A DNA stretch of 64,000 bases, from positions 124,001 through 188,000 of the forward strand of contig NZ_JABEQK010000002.1 of the NCBI RefSeq assembly GCF_014174275.1. Reading direction: 5' to 3'. Source of the stretch: Gluconacetobacter takamatsuzukensis (GTDB lineage Bacteria; Pseudomonadota; Alphaproteobacteria; Acetobacterales; Acetobacteraceae). The notes under the pieces were generated by a model. The model saw only the letters and a program-made list of their open reading frames with translations. It was not told where the DNA came from and ran no database searches. Shown piece after piece: positions 26,610 through 35,259 of the stretch. How positions within the stretch are numbered: position 1 is the first letter of the stretch; each line of letters opens with the position of its first letter. The translations under genes were made by a program, and so were the position numbers.

Positions 26610-27392
26610 ATGGTCGAATTCAGCCTGCCAAAGAACAGCACGATCGGGAAGGGCCGCACCTTCCCGGCCGCGCCCGGTGCCAAGAACGTCAAGCCGTTCC
26701 GGATCTATCGCTGGAGTCCGGACGATGGCGCCAACCCGGTGGTCGACACCTATGAGCTCGATCTGGACAAGATCGGCCCGATGGTGCTGGACGCGCTGAT
26801 CCACATCAAGAACAACGTCGACACGACGCTGACCTTCCGGCGTTCGTGCCGCGAGGGCATCTGCGGCTCGTGCGCGATGAACATCGACGGCGAGAACACG
26901 CTCGCGTGCCTCAAGCCGATCAAGGACGTGCAGAACGCGGTTTCGATCTACCCGCTGCCGCACATGCCCGTGGTCAAGGACCTGGTCCCCGACCTGAACG
27001 GCGCCTATGCCCAGCTTCGCTCGATCGAGCCCTGGCTGAAATCCGACACGGCCCCGCCGCCGGATTCCGAGCGCCGCCAGAGCATCGAGGAGCGCGAGAA
27101 GCTGGACGGGATGTGGGAATGCATCCTGTGCTTCTGCTGCTCGACCTCGTGCCCGTCCTACTGGTGGAACGGCGACCGGTATCTGGGCCCGGCCACCCTG
27201 CTGGCAGCCTATCGCTGGATTGCCGACAGCCGTGACGAGCATACGGGCGACCGGCTCGATGCGCTGGAAGATCCGCTGAAGCTGTACGCCTGCCGCACGA
27301 TCATGAACTGCACCCAGACCTGCCCCAAGGGCCTGAACCCGGCGAAGGCGATCGCCCGGATCAAGGAACTGCAACTGGAACGCAAGGTCTGA
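26610..27392 (+). CDS. sdhB: Succinate dehydrogenase iron-sulfur subunit
   Basis: The 260-residue product has the Cys ligands for all three clusters: [2Fe-2S] (Cys80, Cys85, Cys88, Cys100), and [11 protein letters not shown] (171-181) with [14 protein letters not shown] (228-241) for the [4Fe-4S] and [3Fe-4S] clusters. It carries electrons from FAD in SdhA to quinone in the membrane subunits. It is the last gene of the operon, closed by a terminator at 27428. Confidence 0.98.
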   Translation: MVEFSLPKNSTIGKGRTFPAAPGAKNVKPFRIYRWSPDDGANPVVDTYELDLDKIGPMVLDALIHIKNNVDTTLTFRRSCREGICGSCAMNIDGENTLACLKPIKDVQNAVSIYPLPHMPVVKDLVPDLNGAYAQLRSIEPWLKSDTAPPPDSERRQSIEEREKLDGMWECILCFCCSTSCPSYWWNGDRYLGPATLLAAYRWIADSRDEHTGDRLDALEDPLKLYACRTIMNCTQTCPKGLNPAKAIARIKELQLERKV

Positions 27393-27427
27393 TCCCGTCC
27401 CGCCTGGCGGGAAGTGATTGACTGAGG

Positions 27428-27465
27428 GGGCGCCGGATGACACACATCCGGCGCCCTTTCTTTTT
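27428..27465 (+). terminator. Rho-independent terminator of sdhCDAB
   Basis: GGGCGCCGGATG (27428-27439) pairs perfectly with CATCCGGCGCCC (27445-27456) around ACACA, followed by TTTCTTTTT. It covers the first in-frame ATG of the next open frame, so that ATG is unlikely to be the real start. Confidence 0.88.
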
Positions 27466-27490
27466 GTCCCGACCGAGGAAGCCGCCTGCC

Positions 27491-28153
27491 GTGTTCGAAG
27501 GATCCCTGGCCGCGCCCGGCGGCAGAAGGCGGGCGTGGATCGACAGCCTGTTCGTCGATCATGCCGTCTTCCGCATTCCGTGGACCAACCTCGCCCCCGT
27601 CATCCCCGGCAAGGTCTATCGCTGCAACCACCCCACCCCGGCCCGCCTGGCGGCCGCCATGCGCCGCCTTCATCTGCGGACGCTGGTCAATCTGCGCGGC
27701 CACCGCAAATGCGGATCGGACGCCCTGTCGCGCGAGGCCGCGACCCGGCTGGGCCTGGCCCATCTGGACATGGCCTTCGAAAGCCGGGGCGCCCCCCATC
27801 GCGAGCGCATCCTGCGCTTCGCCGCGATGTACCGGACCATCGCCTTCCCGATGCTGATGCACTGCAAATCCGGCGCCGACCGCGCGGGCCTCGCCTCGGG
27901 ACTGGTCATCCTGTTCGAAGGCGGCACCGCCGCCCAGGCGCTGCGCCAGCTTTCCTGGCGGTTCGGCCATTTCAACCGCTCGCGCACCGGCATCCTCGAC
28001 GCCTTCTTCCTGCGCTACCAGCAACAGGCCGAAGGGCGCATCCCGTTCCTGGACTGGGTGCGCGACGAATATGACGAAAAGCAGCTGCGCCAGGATTTCG
28101 TGGCGGGGCGGCTGGCGTCCTTCGTCAATGACCAGGTGCTGCGGCGAGAGTGA
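27491..28153 (+). CDS. Dual-specificity/tyrosine phosphatase-like protein
   Basis: The 220-residue product contains the CX5R phosphatase loop in MHCKSGADRAG (Cys125, Arg131), with upstream strands VYRCNHPTPARL and LRTLVNLRG typical of bacterial dual-specificity phosphatases. The substrate could be a phosphoprotein or a phosphorylated lipid or sugar. GTG 27491 is preferred as start because GAGGAAG lies nine bases before it, whereas the ATG at 27437 is buried in the sdh terminator. It is convergent with xre across an R2 repeat. Confidence 0.8.
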   Translation: MFEGSLAAPGGRRRAWIDSLFVDHAVFRIPWTNLAPVIPGKVYRCNHPTPARLAAAMRRLHLRTLVNLRGHRKCGSDALSREAATRLGLAHLDMAFESRGAPHRERILRFAAMYRTIAFPMLMHCKSGADRAGLASGLVILFEGGTAAQALRQLSWRFGHFNRSRTGILDAFFLRYQQQAEGRIPFLDWVRDEYDEKQLRQDFVAGRLASFVNDQVLRRE

Positions 28154-28159
28154 GAAAGG

Positions 28160-28400
28160 CGAGGGCGCTGCCCTCGACCCGCCAAAGGGCAGTGGCCCTT
28201 TGGAAACCCAGTCATTTGATAAATAATGGTATTTTTATAGGCTCTGTGGTCGTCAGGCGCTTTGTCCATCGGCCGTTCCGGCCAAGGAAACCCCGGCCAC
28301 CCGCCAAAGGCCGAACCTTTGGACCCATCCTCATCAAATAATCGGGGTGCAGGGCCTCAGGCCCTGCCGGGTCCGGGCAGAGCCCGGCTTCTCGCCAACC
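28160..28400 (-). repeat. Dispersed repeat family R2, composite copy d
   Basis: On the minus strand the first part (28400-28325) carries CCGGGCTCTGCCCGG and GCAGGGCCTGAGGCCCTGC. The last part (28225-28160) carries the arms CCAAAGGGC/GCCCTTTGG and GAGGGCAGCGCCCTC. About 95 bases separate them, including a degenerate second version of the CCAAAGG/CCTTTGG hairpin. It fills the gap between convergent genes. Confidence 0.7.
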
Positions 28401-28402
28401 AT

Positions 28403-28930
28403 TTATTCAGGCGGGACCATCATCCGGATCAGATCCAGCACCCGCCGGCGGGTTGCCGCGTCCTCGATCCGGTAATAGGTGCGCACAAGCTCGATCGTCT
28501 CGCGGCGCGCCAGCAGGGTCATTTCGCTGGCCGATGCCAGCGGCCCCTCGGGCGGCCCGCCAAAGGCTTCCTGCGCCTGGGCGAAGCCGGGCGCTTCGAG
28601 ACCCGGCCGGCCGGATGGGCGGCGGCCATGGTCCAGCCCATCGAAAAAGAAGCTGACCGGCACGTCCAGCACGTCCGACAATTCATACAGCCGCGACGCG
28701 CTGACCCGATTGGTCCCACGCTCGTATTTCTGGACTTGCTGGAAGGTCAGGCCCAGCGCCTCGCCAAGACGCTCCTGCGACATGCCCATCAATGTCCGGC
28801 GAAGCCGGATACGACCACCGACATGAACATCCACAGGCTTCGGACCAGCACTCGGCTTGTCGGTCAACAGATCCTCTTGCCCTCTGGCGTCAGCGTGGTC
28901 CGGCATGCGACGGGTCGGATAATGCGACAT
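28403..28930 (-). CDS. XRE-family transcriptional regulator
   Basis: The product (175 residues from ATG 28930) has an HTH_XRE domain near residues 35-95: GGRIRLRRTLMGMSQERLGE, GLTFQQVQKYERGTNRVSA, SRLYELSDVLDVPVSFFF. A C-terminal helical segment follows (RETIELVRTYYRIEDAATRR). A regulator of this type sits downstream of lnt in many alphaproteobacteria, and here it also follows lnt on the same strand. The start is uncertain: two ATG codons lie 5-6 codons upstream. Direct repeats of TTGTCA at about 28965-28980 could be an operator. Confidence 0.88.
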   Translation of the reverse strand: MSHYPTRRMPDHADARGQEDLLTDKPSAGPKPVDVHVGGRIRLRRTLMGMSQERLGEALGLTFQQVQKYERGTNRVSASRLYELSDVLDVPVSFFFDGLDHGRRPSGRPGLEAPGFAQAQEAFGGPPEGPLASASEMTLLARRETIELVRTYYRIEDAATRRRVLDLIRMMVPPE

Positions 28931-29103
28931 TAACGTTTGGTTTACCATCATCCTGACAGTCCACTCACTGACAATTTGACAATCAAACTGTAAGGGGGAT
29001 GCGCAGCGAAACACGCCCGGCATCAATGCACCGGCATACTATACGACAAGCGTATATCTGATACCAGAAACGGCCATAGGCCGCCAAGCGATAGTGCACC
29101 CGG

Positions 29104-30717
29104 CTACAGGCGGCGCACATCGGGCCTTCCGCCGATCCCCCGCACCCGCGGCCCGAGCGCGGGCAGCAGCATCGCCACCGCCAGCAGGATCGGGATCCAC
29201 CGCCCCCAGCGACCGAACAGCGTCTCGGGCAGGGGCGCGCCGAGGGCAACCGTCAACACCCCCTGCCGGTTCCAGCCCAGCCGCGCCAGTTCGTGGCCGT
29301 GGGCATCGAACGCGGCGGAAATACCGGTATTGGCGGCCCGCGCCACCGGCAGCCCTTCCTCGACCGCGCGCATGCGCACCGCCGCCAGATGCTGGCGCGG
29401 GCCGGCACTGTCGCCGTACCAGGCATCGTTGGTGACATTGACCAGCCAGTCGGGCCGATCCTTCGCATCCACGACCTGGCCCGAGAAGATCACCTCGTAG
29501 CAGATCAGCGGGCCGACGGGCGCCACATCCGGCAGATGCCAGGTCCGGACACCGCCGCCCGCCGCCATGCCCTCGCCGGGGACGACGTGGAACGGCAGAA
29601 GACGCGGCTGATATTCGCCGAACGGCACCAGATGCGATTTGTCGTAGAGATCGGCCACCTGCCCCTCGGGACCGGTCAGCGCCATCACGCTGTTGCGCCA
29701 CCTGCCCTCGGTGTCGGCGCGCATGGCGCCGATCACCCCGGCGGCTGCCCCGTCGCCGGCGGCGCCAATCATCCGCCGCGCGATATCGTCCTCCTGCAAC
29801 AGGCCGGGAAACGCCGATTCGGGCCAGACGAACACCACCGGCCGGTCGCCGGCCCCGGGCAGCGCGCGGGCAACGCCCGAACGCGTCAGCGCCAGATAGC
29901 GGCGGAAAATCGCGACATTGTCATTGCCGCCGATCTTCTCGGTTTCCGGCACGTTGCCCTGCACCAGCACCACGGTCGGGTTGCGGCTGGCGGGCAGCGG
30001 CGTCAGGGCCAGCCGGCCCCAGCCTGCCAGCCCCCACACCGCCAGCCCCGCCAGGGCCGCCAGCGCGCCGCGCCGCCCAGCCTGCGGCAACAGGGCCAGC
30101 AGGACGGTACACAGGGTCAGCCCATCCACCCCGATCCAGGCCGCCGGCTGGATCATCACGTCGCCCAGCCGGCCCGGCAGTTCCCACGTCGTTCCCAGCG
30201 GATTCCACGGAAAGCCGCTGAAGATGAAGACGCGGCCCATGTCGAACAGGGTCCACAGGCCGGCGAAGGCCAGCAGGCGCCGCCAGCCGGCGGGCGCCAG
30301 GCGGCACAGCGCGGCTGGCGCCGCCGCGATGGGGGCGAGGATCAGCGCACAGCCGGGGGAGGCCAGCGGCACCAGCCACCAGAACGTATCGGCCCGGACC
30401 AGAATCGCATCGGTCAGCCAGTACAGCCCGGCGGTATGCAGCCCCAGCCCGAACAGGAAGCCGCGCCGCGCGGCACCGCGCCACGAGGCCGCCGCATCGA
30501 TCGCCGCCGTCAGCACGGCCAGGCACGGAATCAGGATCGGAAACAGGTCGACGGGCGGAAAGGCCAGTGCGGCCAGCGCGCCGGCCACCAGCATCAGCAG
30601 GTCGGCCCGCCATCCGCCGGCCTCGATCGCGCGCGCCAGCCCGCCCCCCAGCCAGGGGGGCAGCACCGGCGCAACGGGCAGGGCTCCGGCGGGCAGGGCC
30701 CTAGTCGAGAGCGTCAC
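29104..30717 (-). CDS. lnt: Apolipoprotein N-acyltransferase
   Basis: The 537-residue product has an N-terminal membrane part with several hydrophobic spans (to about residue 240) and a C-terminal nitrilase domain with the catalytic triad Glu300 (WPESAFP), Lys360 (DKSHLVPFGEYQP) and Cys406 (LICYEVIF). It adds the third acyl chain to lipoproteins in the inner membrane. The start is GTG 30717, which overlaps the end of olsB by 17 bases and suggests translational coupling. A last hydrophobic span lies near the C-terminus. Confidence 0.95.
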   Translation of the reverse strand: MTLSTRALPAGALPVAPVLPPWLGGGLARAIEAGGWRADLLMLVAGALAALAFPPVDLFPILIPCLAVLTAAIDAAASWRGAARRGFLFGLGLHTAGLYWLTDAILVRADTFWWLVPLASPGCALILAPIAAAPAALCRLAPAGWRRLLAFAGLWTLFDMGRVFIFSGFPWNPLGTTWELPGRLGDVMIQPAAWIGVDGLTLCTVLLALLPQAGRRGALAALAGLAVWGLAGWGRLALTPLPASRNPTVVLVQGNVPETEKIGGNDNVAIFRRYLALTRSGVARALPGAGDRPVVFVWPESAFPGLLQEDDIARRMIGAAGDGAAAGVIGAMRADTEGRWRNSVMALTGPEGQVADLYDKSHLVPFGEYQPRLLPFHVVPGEGMAAGGGVRTWHLPDVAPVGPLICYEVIFSGQVVDAKDRPDWLVNVTNDAWYGDSAGPRQHLAAVRMRAVEEGLPVARAANTGISAAFDAHGHELARLGWNRQGVLTVALGAPLPETLFGRWGRWIPILLAVAMLLPALGPRVRGIGGRPDVRRL

Positions 30718-31546
30718 GCAGCCGTCGTTCGTAGTGACGGTAATATTTGTCGGCCAGCAATTCGCTTTTCACGATCACGGCCACGTCGGTGGTGTTGAAC
30801 TGGTCGTCCACCACCGCGCCGTCGCCGATATAGCCGCCCAGCCGCAGATAGCCCTTGATCAGGGGCGGCAGCCGGGCCAGGCAGCGCCGATGGTCCAGCA
30901 GGTTGGGGTCGCCCCGCAGCATCTCCACCCGCCGGTGCGGCAGCGCGCGCAGCCGGAGCGCGGGGGGCGCCAGATGGTTGTGATAGAGATAGGTCAGCTC
31001 GTCGGCCAGCGGGGCCGGGTCGGTTCCCGGCAGGCTGGCGCAGCCGAACAGCACGTCGATCCGGTGCAGGAAGATGTACGAGGCAATGCCCCGCCACAGC
31101 AGCTGCATCGCAGCGCGGCCGCGATAGTTCGGATCGACGCACGAACGCCCGACCTCCAGCAGCCGGCCCGGAAAATCGGTCAGCGGCGACAGATCGTATT
31201 CGCCCGAACTGTAGAAACGCCCGACCTTGCGCGCATTGTCGCCCTGCAACAGCCGGTAGGTACCGACCACGCCCTTGGCGCCCGAGGAAATCGCATGGTC
31301 GATCACCAGCAGATGGTCGGCATGCTCGTCGAATTCGTCGACATCGCGGCGGGTGCGCAGGGTCCGCTCGTCGGGCCGCGCGCCCATTTCTTCATAGAAG
31401 ACGCGATAGCGCAGCGCCTGGGCGGCATCGCGTTCGGCATCGTTCGCGGCGATGCGCACGCCCAGATTGCCGCCACGGAGTTCGGGAAATCCGTCCCGTT
31501 CGAATTCCAGGGTCGACAGCGACCGGATCGGTTTTTCGAGGCTCAA
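30701..31546 (-). CDS. olsB: OlsB-like ornithine N-acyltransferase (GNAT fold)
   Basis: The 281-residue product matches the OlsB/hemolysin-like acyltransferase family: ALRYRVFYEEMGARPDE, DEFDEHADHLLVID, VVGTYRLLQ, EVGRSCVDPNYRGRAAMQLLWRGIA and LPPLIKGYLRLGGYIGDGAV. OlsB adds a 3-hydroxyacyl chain from ACP to ornithine, the first step of ornithine-lipid synthesis; the OlsA partner is not in the window. It appears to start at TTG 31546, inside TTGA that overlaps the fur stop, with GGATGGA upstream. No better ATG exists. A general hemolysin-like acyltransferase is the alternative. Confidence 0.85.
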   Translation of the reverse strand: MSLEKPIRSLSTLEFERDGFPELRGGNLGVRIAANDAERDAAQALRYRVFYEEMGARPDERTLRTRRDVDEFDEHADHLLVIDHAISSGAKGVVGTYRLLQGDNARKVGRFYSSGEYDLSPLTDFPGRLLEVGRSCVDPNYRGRAAMQLLWRGIASYIFLHRIDVLFGCASLPGTDPAPLADELTYLYHNHLAPPALRLRALPHRRVEMLRGDPNLLDHRRCLARLPPLIKGYLRLGGYIGDGAVVDDQFNTTDVAVIVKSELLADKYYRHYERRLRDALD

Positions 31547-32034
31547 CGACGTGATCCATCCTTGCTTGCCGCCCGGGCGGCCCTGGCCGGTTTCTCATCC
31601 GGCGGTGTCGGCTTGCGGCGCGCGAACAGTTCCAGGCGATGGGATACGAGGTCGAATCCCAGCCGCTCGGCAATCCGATGCATCAGGGCCGTATGTTCCG
31701 CATCTTCAAATTCGACGACCTTGCCCGTATCGACATCGATCAGGTGATAATGGTCGCCTTCCTCGGTCGCTTCGTAGCGCGCGCGCCCGCCGCCGAAATC
31801 ACGACGCTCGAGGATACCCTTTTCTTCCAGAAGGCGCACCGTCCGATAGACGGTCGCGACCGAAATCCGCGAGTCGAGGTCGACCGCGCGGCGGTACAGC
31901 TCCTCGACATCCGGATGGTCCTCGGCCTCGGAGAGCACGCGCGCGATGACGCGCCGCTGGCCCGTCATTTTCAGGCCGCGTTCTATGCACATCCGGCCGA
32001 TGCGCGATTCCATGGCATCGCCCGACGCTACCAT
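31543..32034 (-). CDS. fur: Fur-family metal-responsive regulator (alphaproteobacterial Fur/Mur type)
   Basis: The 163-residue product has the Fur winged-helix region (LKMTGQRRVIARVLSEAEDH, SVATVYRTVRLLEEKG) and the metal-binding dimer domain GDHYHLIDVDTGKVVEFED. There is no CxxC pair, and HYHLIDVDTG resembles the alphaproteobacterial Fur/Mur branch, which can sense Mn or Fe. Two starts are possible, ATG 32034 or ATG 32013. It is followed by olsB and lnt with overlapping junctions; mucR lies upstream on the same strand. Confidence 0.88.
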   Translation of the reverse strand: MVASGDAMESRIGRMCIERGLKMTGQRRVIARVLSEAEDHPDVEELYRRAVDLDSRISVATVYRTVRLLEEKGILERRDFGGGRARYEATEEGDHYHLIDVDTGKVVEFEDAEHTALMHRIAERLGFDLVSHRLELFARRKPTPPDEKPARAARAASKDGSRR

Positions 32035-32125
32035 GTCGGCAGTCCGGCCCGAACCTCAGACGTGTGGTCCAAAGAAGCTACCGCCTCCTCCGAGAAGGGC
32101 CGACCCGTCGTCGGGCGACCCATAT

Positions 32126-32530
32126 TCACTCCTCGCGCTTCGTACCCAGTCCGATTTTCCGCGCGAGGGACGACCGGTGGCTCGCATAGTTCGGCGCCAC
32201 CATCGGGTAGTCGTGCGGCAGGCCCCACCGCTCCCGATACTGGTCCGGGGTCAGGTTATAGGCCGTTTTCAGGTGCCGTTTCAACATTTTCAGCTTCTTG
32301 CCGTCTTCCAGGCAGACGATATAGTCCGGAAAGACCGACCGCTTGGGCGAAACCGCCGGCACCGGGCGCTCGGGCTCCGGCGCCACGCGGCCCAGCCCCT
32401 CCAGCGTGCCGTAGATCTGCCGGATCAGGTCCGGCAGGCCGGCCGCCTCAACAGCATTGCCGGAAACATAGGCCGCCGCGATCTGCGCGGTCAGGTCCCG
32501 CAGAGTGTTGTTTTCCATTTCAGTGGCCAT
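32126..32530 (-). CDS. mucR: MucR/Ros-family zinc-finger transcriptional regulator
   Basis: The 134-residue product matches MucR/Ros along its length. The C-terminal half has the prokaryotic zinc-finger region DYIVCLEDGKKLKMLKRHL (Cys73, His86) followed by LTPDQYRERWGLP and NYASHRSSLARKIGLG. MucR regulators are global, H-NS-like controllers of surface polysaccharide, motility and virulence genes in alphaproteobacteria. ATG 32530 fits the family start. It is divergent from the TusA-like gene with 89 bases between starts, so the two may share control. Confidence 0.93.
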   Translation of the reverse strand: MATEMENNTLRDLTAQIAAAYVSGNAVEAAGLPDLIRQIYGTLEGLGRVAPEPERPVPAVSPKRSVFPDYIVCLEDGKKLKMLKRHLKTAYNLTPDQYRERWGLPHDYPMVAPNYASHRSSLARKIGLGTKREE

Positions 32531-32619
32531 GTCCAAGATCCTGCCAGTCAAACAAAACGCATCCCTATATAATTGAACCCGACGACATCGCAACCATACT
32601 CGGACAGAAGGAGATAGTG

Positions 32620-32862
32620 ATGAACGATCTGGAAAATGCGTCACTCGACATTACTGGCGAAACCTGTCCGATGACTTTCGTACGCACCCGCCTGGCCCTG
32701 GATCGACTGCCGGCTGGCGGTCGTCTGCGGGTCCGGCTGCGGGGCGCGGTGCCGCTGGACAATGTCAGCCGCAGCGTCCGGCAACTGGGCCACAGCATCG
32801 CGGCGCAGACCGATCACGGTAACGAGATCCACGAAATCCTGATCGTGAAGGCCCCTGCCTGA
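32620..32862 (+). CDS. TusA-like sulfur-carrier protein
   Basis: The 80-residue product has the TusA/SirA fold pattern: LDITGETCPMTFVRTRLALD, with the conserved Cys16 in a CPM variant of the usual CPxP, then GGRLRVRLRGAVPLDNVSRS and a C-terminal strand. TusA-type proteins shuttle persulfide sulfur for tRNA thiolation or sulfur oxidation. AAGGAG lies seven bases before ATG 32620. It is divergent from mucR and convergent with rimI. Confidence 0.88.
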   Translation: MNDLENASLDITGETCPMTFVRTRLALDRLPAGGRLRVRLRGAVPLDNVSRSVRQLGHSIAAQTDHGNEIHEILIVKAPA

Positions 32863-32893
32863 CGCCCACCGGTCATGAAAATTTCACCGGCGG

Positions 32894-33382
32894 TCAGGCC
32901 GCCGGAGGCGCCTCGCCGCCCAGCGCCCGCTCCAGCACCAGCGCGTCGGACCCATCGGCGTAATAGGCCCGGCGGCGGCCGATTTCGGTAAATCCCGCCC
33001 CCCGATACAGCGCGCGGGCACCCTCGTTGGCGGCGGAGACCTCCAGGATCAGCCGCCCCGCCCCCCGGGCCGCCACCTGCCCTTCCATCCAGTCCAGCAA
33101 CGCGCGCCCCAGCCCCCGGCGCCGCGCCGTGCCGGCGACGGCCAGCGTCAGGATCTCGGCCTCGTCGGCCACCACCCTGCCGATGACGAACCCCTGGGGC
33201 ACCGGGTCCCCGCCGAGTCGCCCCAGCCCCACCAGCACGCCCGGCATCGCCAGCACCGCGTCCATCGCGGCGGCATCCCACCGTTCGGCGGGCGGAAACG
33301 CGGCAGCGTGCAGCGCCGCCAGCACCGCGCCCATATGCGCGCCGCCCGGCACGATATCGGGCCGCCCCGCCCCCCCGGTCAT
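32894..33382 (-). CDS. rimI: Ribosomal-protein-alanine acetyltransferase-like GNAT protein
   Basis: The 162-residue product has GNAT motifs: ILTLAVAGTARRRGLGRALL (acetyl-CoA pyrophosphate loop RRRGLG) and VSAANEGARALYRGAGFTEIGRRRAYY. These are characteristic of RimI, which acetylates the N-terminus of ribosomal protein S18 in enterobacteria. ATG 33382 overlaps the tsaB stop in ATGA, and the tsaB-rimI pair is widely conserved, which supports the call. Confidence 0.9.
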   Translation of the reverse strand: MTGGAGRPDIVPGGAHMGAVLAALHAAAFPPAERWDAAAMDAVLAMPGVLVGLGRLGGDPVPQGFVIGRVVADEAEILTLAVAGTARRRGLGRALLDWMEGQVAARGAGRLILEVSAANEGARALYRGAGFTEIGRRRAYYADGSDALVLERALGGEAPPAA

Positions 33383-34068
33383 GGCCCGCGGGGCGCCGGG
33401 CGCAGCCCCGCCGCCGGCAGTTTCGCCTCCGGCGGATCGACATAGAGCGGCAGGATCTCCCGCGCCGGCAGCCCGGCCGCCCGCCGGTCCAGCGCCGCCT
33501 GCGCGATCATCACCCCGTCGGGCACGGTCCGCGCCGACAGGGCGATATCGTCCCGCCCGGCACCCCGCGCGGCCAGCATCGCGGCGGCCTCTCCCCCCGC
33601 CACCAGCAGCGGGCCGGGTGGAAAGGCGAAATCGTCGCACATCGCGGCCGCGACCACGCCATCCTGCTCGACGAAGATGCGGCCGCGCCGGGCCGGCGAC
33701 AGGCACAGCACCGCACGCCCCGGACCGGCCTCGTCACGCAGGGCGCGGGCCATGGCCTCGCCGCCGGTCACGCCCACCAGGGCGCAGCCGGTGCCCAGCG
33801 CCAGGCCGTGCGCCATGGCCAGCGTCGCCCGCAGCCCGGTGAACGAGCCGGGGCCGACCACCACCGCGATCAGGTCCAGATCCGCCGGCCGCCATCCGCA
33901 TTCCGCCAGCAGCGCGCTGCAATGGGCGGGCATCGCCTCGGCCCCGCCACGCCCGGGCAGGTCGCGCATGCGCACCGGGCGCAGCGCCCCCCCGTCCCCC
34001 TCGACACAGCCGAGCAGGGCCATGGCCTCCGCCCCCGCCGGCGCGCCGTTGACAACCAGAATCCGCAC
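33379..34068 (-). CDS. tsaB: tRNA threonylcarbamoyladenosine biosynthesis protein TsaB
   Basis: The 229-residue product has the TsaB ASKHA-like fold: MRILVVNGAPAG, HCSALLAECGWRPADLDLIA and VVVGPGSFTGLRATLAMAHG. TsaB supports TsaD and TsaE in making t6A37 on ANN-decoding tRNAs. The start is GTG 34068, six bases after the stop of the upstream nitroreductase gene. It overlaps rimI by four bases. tsaD and tsaE are not in the window. Confidence 0.93.
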   Translation of the reverse strand: MRILVVNGAPAGAEAMALLGCVEGDGGALRPVRMRDLPGRGGAEAMPAHCSALLAECGWRPADLDLIAVVVGPGSFTGLRATLAMAHGLALGTGCALVGVTGGEAMARALRDEAGPGRAVLCLSPARRGRIFVEQDGVVAAAMCDDFAFPPGPLLVAGGEAAAMLAARGAGRDDIALSARTVPDGVMIAQAALDRRAAGLPAREILPLYVDPPEAKLPAAGLRPAPRGP

Positions 34069-34074
34069 GCGGGG

Positions 34075-34659
34075 TCAGAGCATCAGGCAGGCATCGTCGA
34101 AGGACAGGCGCGGCGCGCGCGGGCGCTCGGGCTGCCCGTCGGCATAGCCGAGGCTGACCAGGAAATTGACCCGCCAGCCCTGCCCGGCCAGGAACGAATC
34201 CTCCACCGCATAGGCGTCGAAACCCGAAATCGGCAGCACGTCCAGCCCCAGCGCCCGCGCGGCCATGATCAGGTATCCGCCTTGCAGGGTGCCGTTGCGA
34301 AAGGCCGTTTCCTCGGCCAGCCCCACATCGGCGGCAAACCAGGCCCGCAGGCCCGGCTCGGGGTTCAGCGTGGCAAAACGGTCGAAGAACAGCGGATCAT
34401 GCGCCACGATCACCGTGACGGGCGCCGACAGCACCTTGTCCACATTGCCCTCGGACAAAGTGGCGCGCAGCCGCTCGCGATTGTCGGCGGTCCGCAGGAA
34501 GACGAAACGGGCGGGCGAGCAATTGCCCGAGGTCGGCCCCAGCCGCACCAAGTCGTACAGGCGATGCAGCACATCGTCCGTCACCGGTTCGTCGCGCCAG
34601 CGCTCGGGCGTGCGCGCCGTACGGAACAGCAGATCCAGCCCGGCTTCGTCCAGAACCAT
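34075..34659 (-). CDS. RutE/HadB-like nitroreductase-family protein
   Basis: The 194-residue product follows the RutE-like branch of the nitroreductase family: LDLLFRTARTPERW, LYDLVRLGPTSGNCSPARFVF, WFAADVGLAEETAFRNGTLQGGYLIMAARALGLD, split here by family blocks. RutE reduces malonic semialdehyde to 3-hydroxypropionate in pyrimidine breakdown with FMN and NAD(P)H. No other rut genes are nearby, so the substrate is uncertain. ATG 34659 is chosen over an upstream GTG because GGGAG lies five bases before it. Confidence 0.85.
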   Translation of the reverse strand: MVLDEAGLDLLFRTARTPERWRDEPVTDDVLHRLYDLVRLGPTSGNCSPARFVFLRTADNRERLRATLSEGNVDKVLSAPVTVIVAHDPLFFDRFATLNPEPGLRAWFAADVGLAEETAFRNGTLQGGYLIMAARALGLDVLPISGFDAYAVEDSFLAGQGWRVNFLVSLGYADGQPERPRAPRLSFDDACLML

Positions 34660-34695
34660 GTCGTCTCCCACGTTACGCAGCCCGTCGCCGGACGG

Positions 34696-35259
34696 TCAGG
34701 CGTCCACCTGCTCGACCGACACCACTTCCGGCACATAATGCCGCAACATGTTCTCCACGCCATGCTTCAGCGTGGCGCGCGAGGACGGGCAGCCCGAGCA
34801 CGCCCCCTGCATCGTCAGGCGCACCACGCCGTCGCGATAGCCGCGGAACACGATGTCCCCGCCATCGCCGGCCACGGCCGGGCGGACGCGGGTATCCAGC
34901 AGTTCCTTGATCTGGCGGACGATCTCCTCGTCCTCGGGGGCGATCAGCTCTTCCTCGACCACCGTATCCTCATCGACCACCGGACGGCCGGAGACGAAGA
35001 AATCGACCAGCACCGACAGGATCTGCGGCTTCAGCGCCGACCATTCGACCGTCTCGTCCTTGGTCACGGCCACGAAGTCGCCGCCCAGGAACACCCGCGC
35101 CACACCGGACTGGTCGAACAGGATCTCGGCCAGCGCGGACCGGCCGAGCACCGCATCGGCGCTGACGAAATCCGCGGTGCTGCGGCCCGGCATCACGGTG
35201 CGGCCCGGCAGGAATTTCAGGGTCGCGGGATTGGGGGTGTCTTCGGTTTCGATGAACAT
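34696..35259 (-). CDS. nfuA: Nfu-type iron-sulfur cluster carrier
   Basis: The 187-residue product has an N-terminal Nfu_N domain (MFIETEDTPNPATLKFLPGR) and a C-terminal NifU-like domain with the cluster-binding CxxC in GACSGCPSSRATLKHGVENM (Cys154, Cys157). It delivers [4Fe-4S] clusters to target enzymes. ATG 35259 is preceded by GAGG at nine bases; an ATG five codons upstream lacks a site. It begins a minus-strand run with the nitroreductase gene, tsaB and rimI. Confidence 0.93.
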   Translation of the reverse strand: MFIETEDTPNPATLKFLPGRTVMPGRSTADFVSADAVLGRSALAEILFDQSGVARVFLGGDFVAVTKDETVEWSALKPQILSVLVDFFVSGRPVVDEDTVVEEELIAPEDEEIVRQIKELLDTRVRPAVAGDGGDIVFRGYRDGVVRLTMQGACSGCPSSRATLKHGVENMLRHYVPEVVSVEQVDA

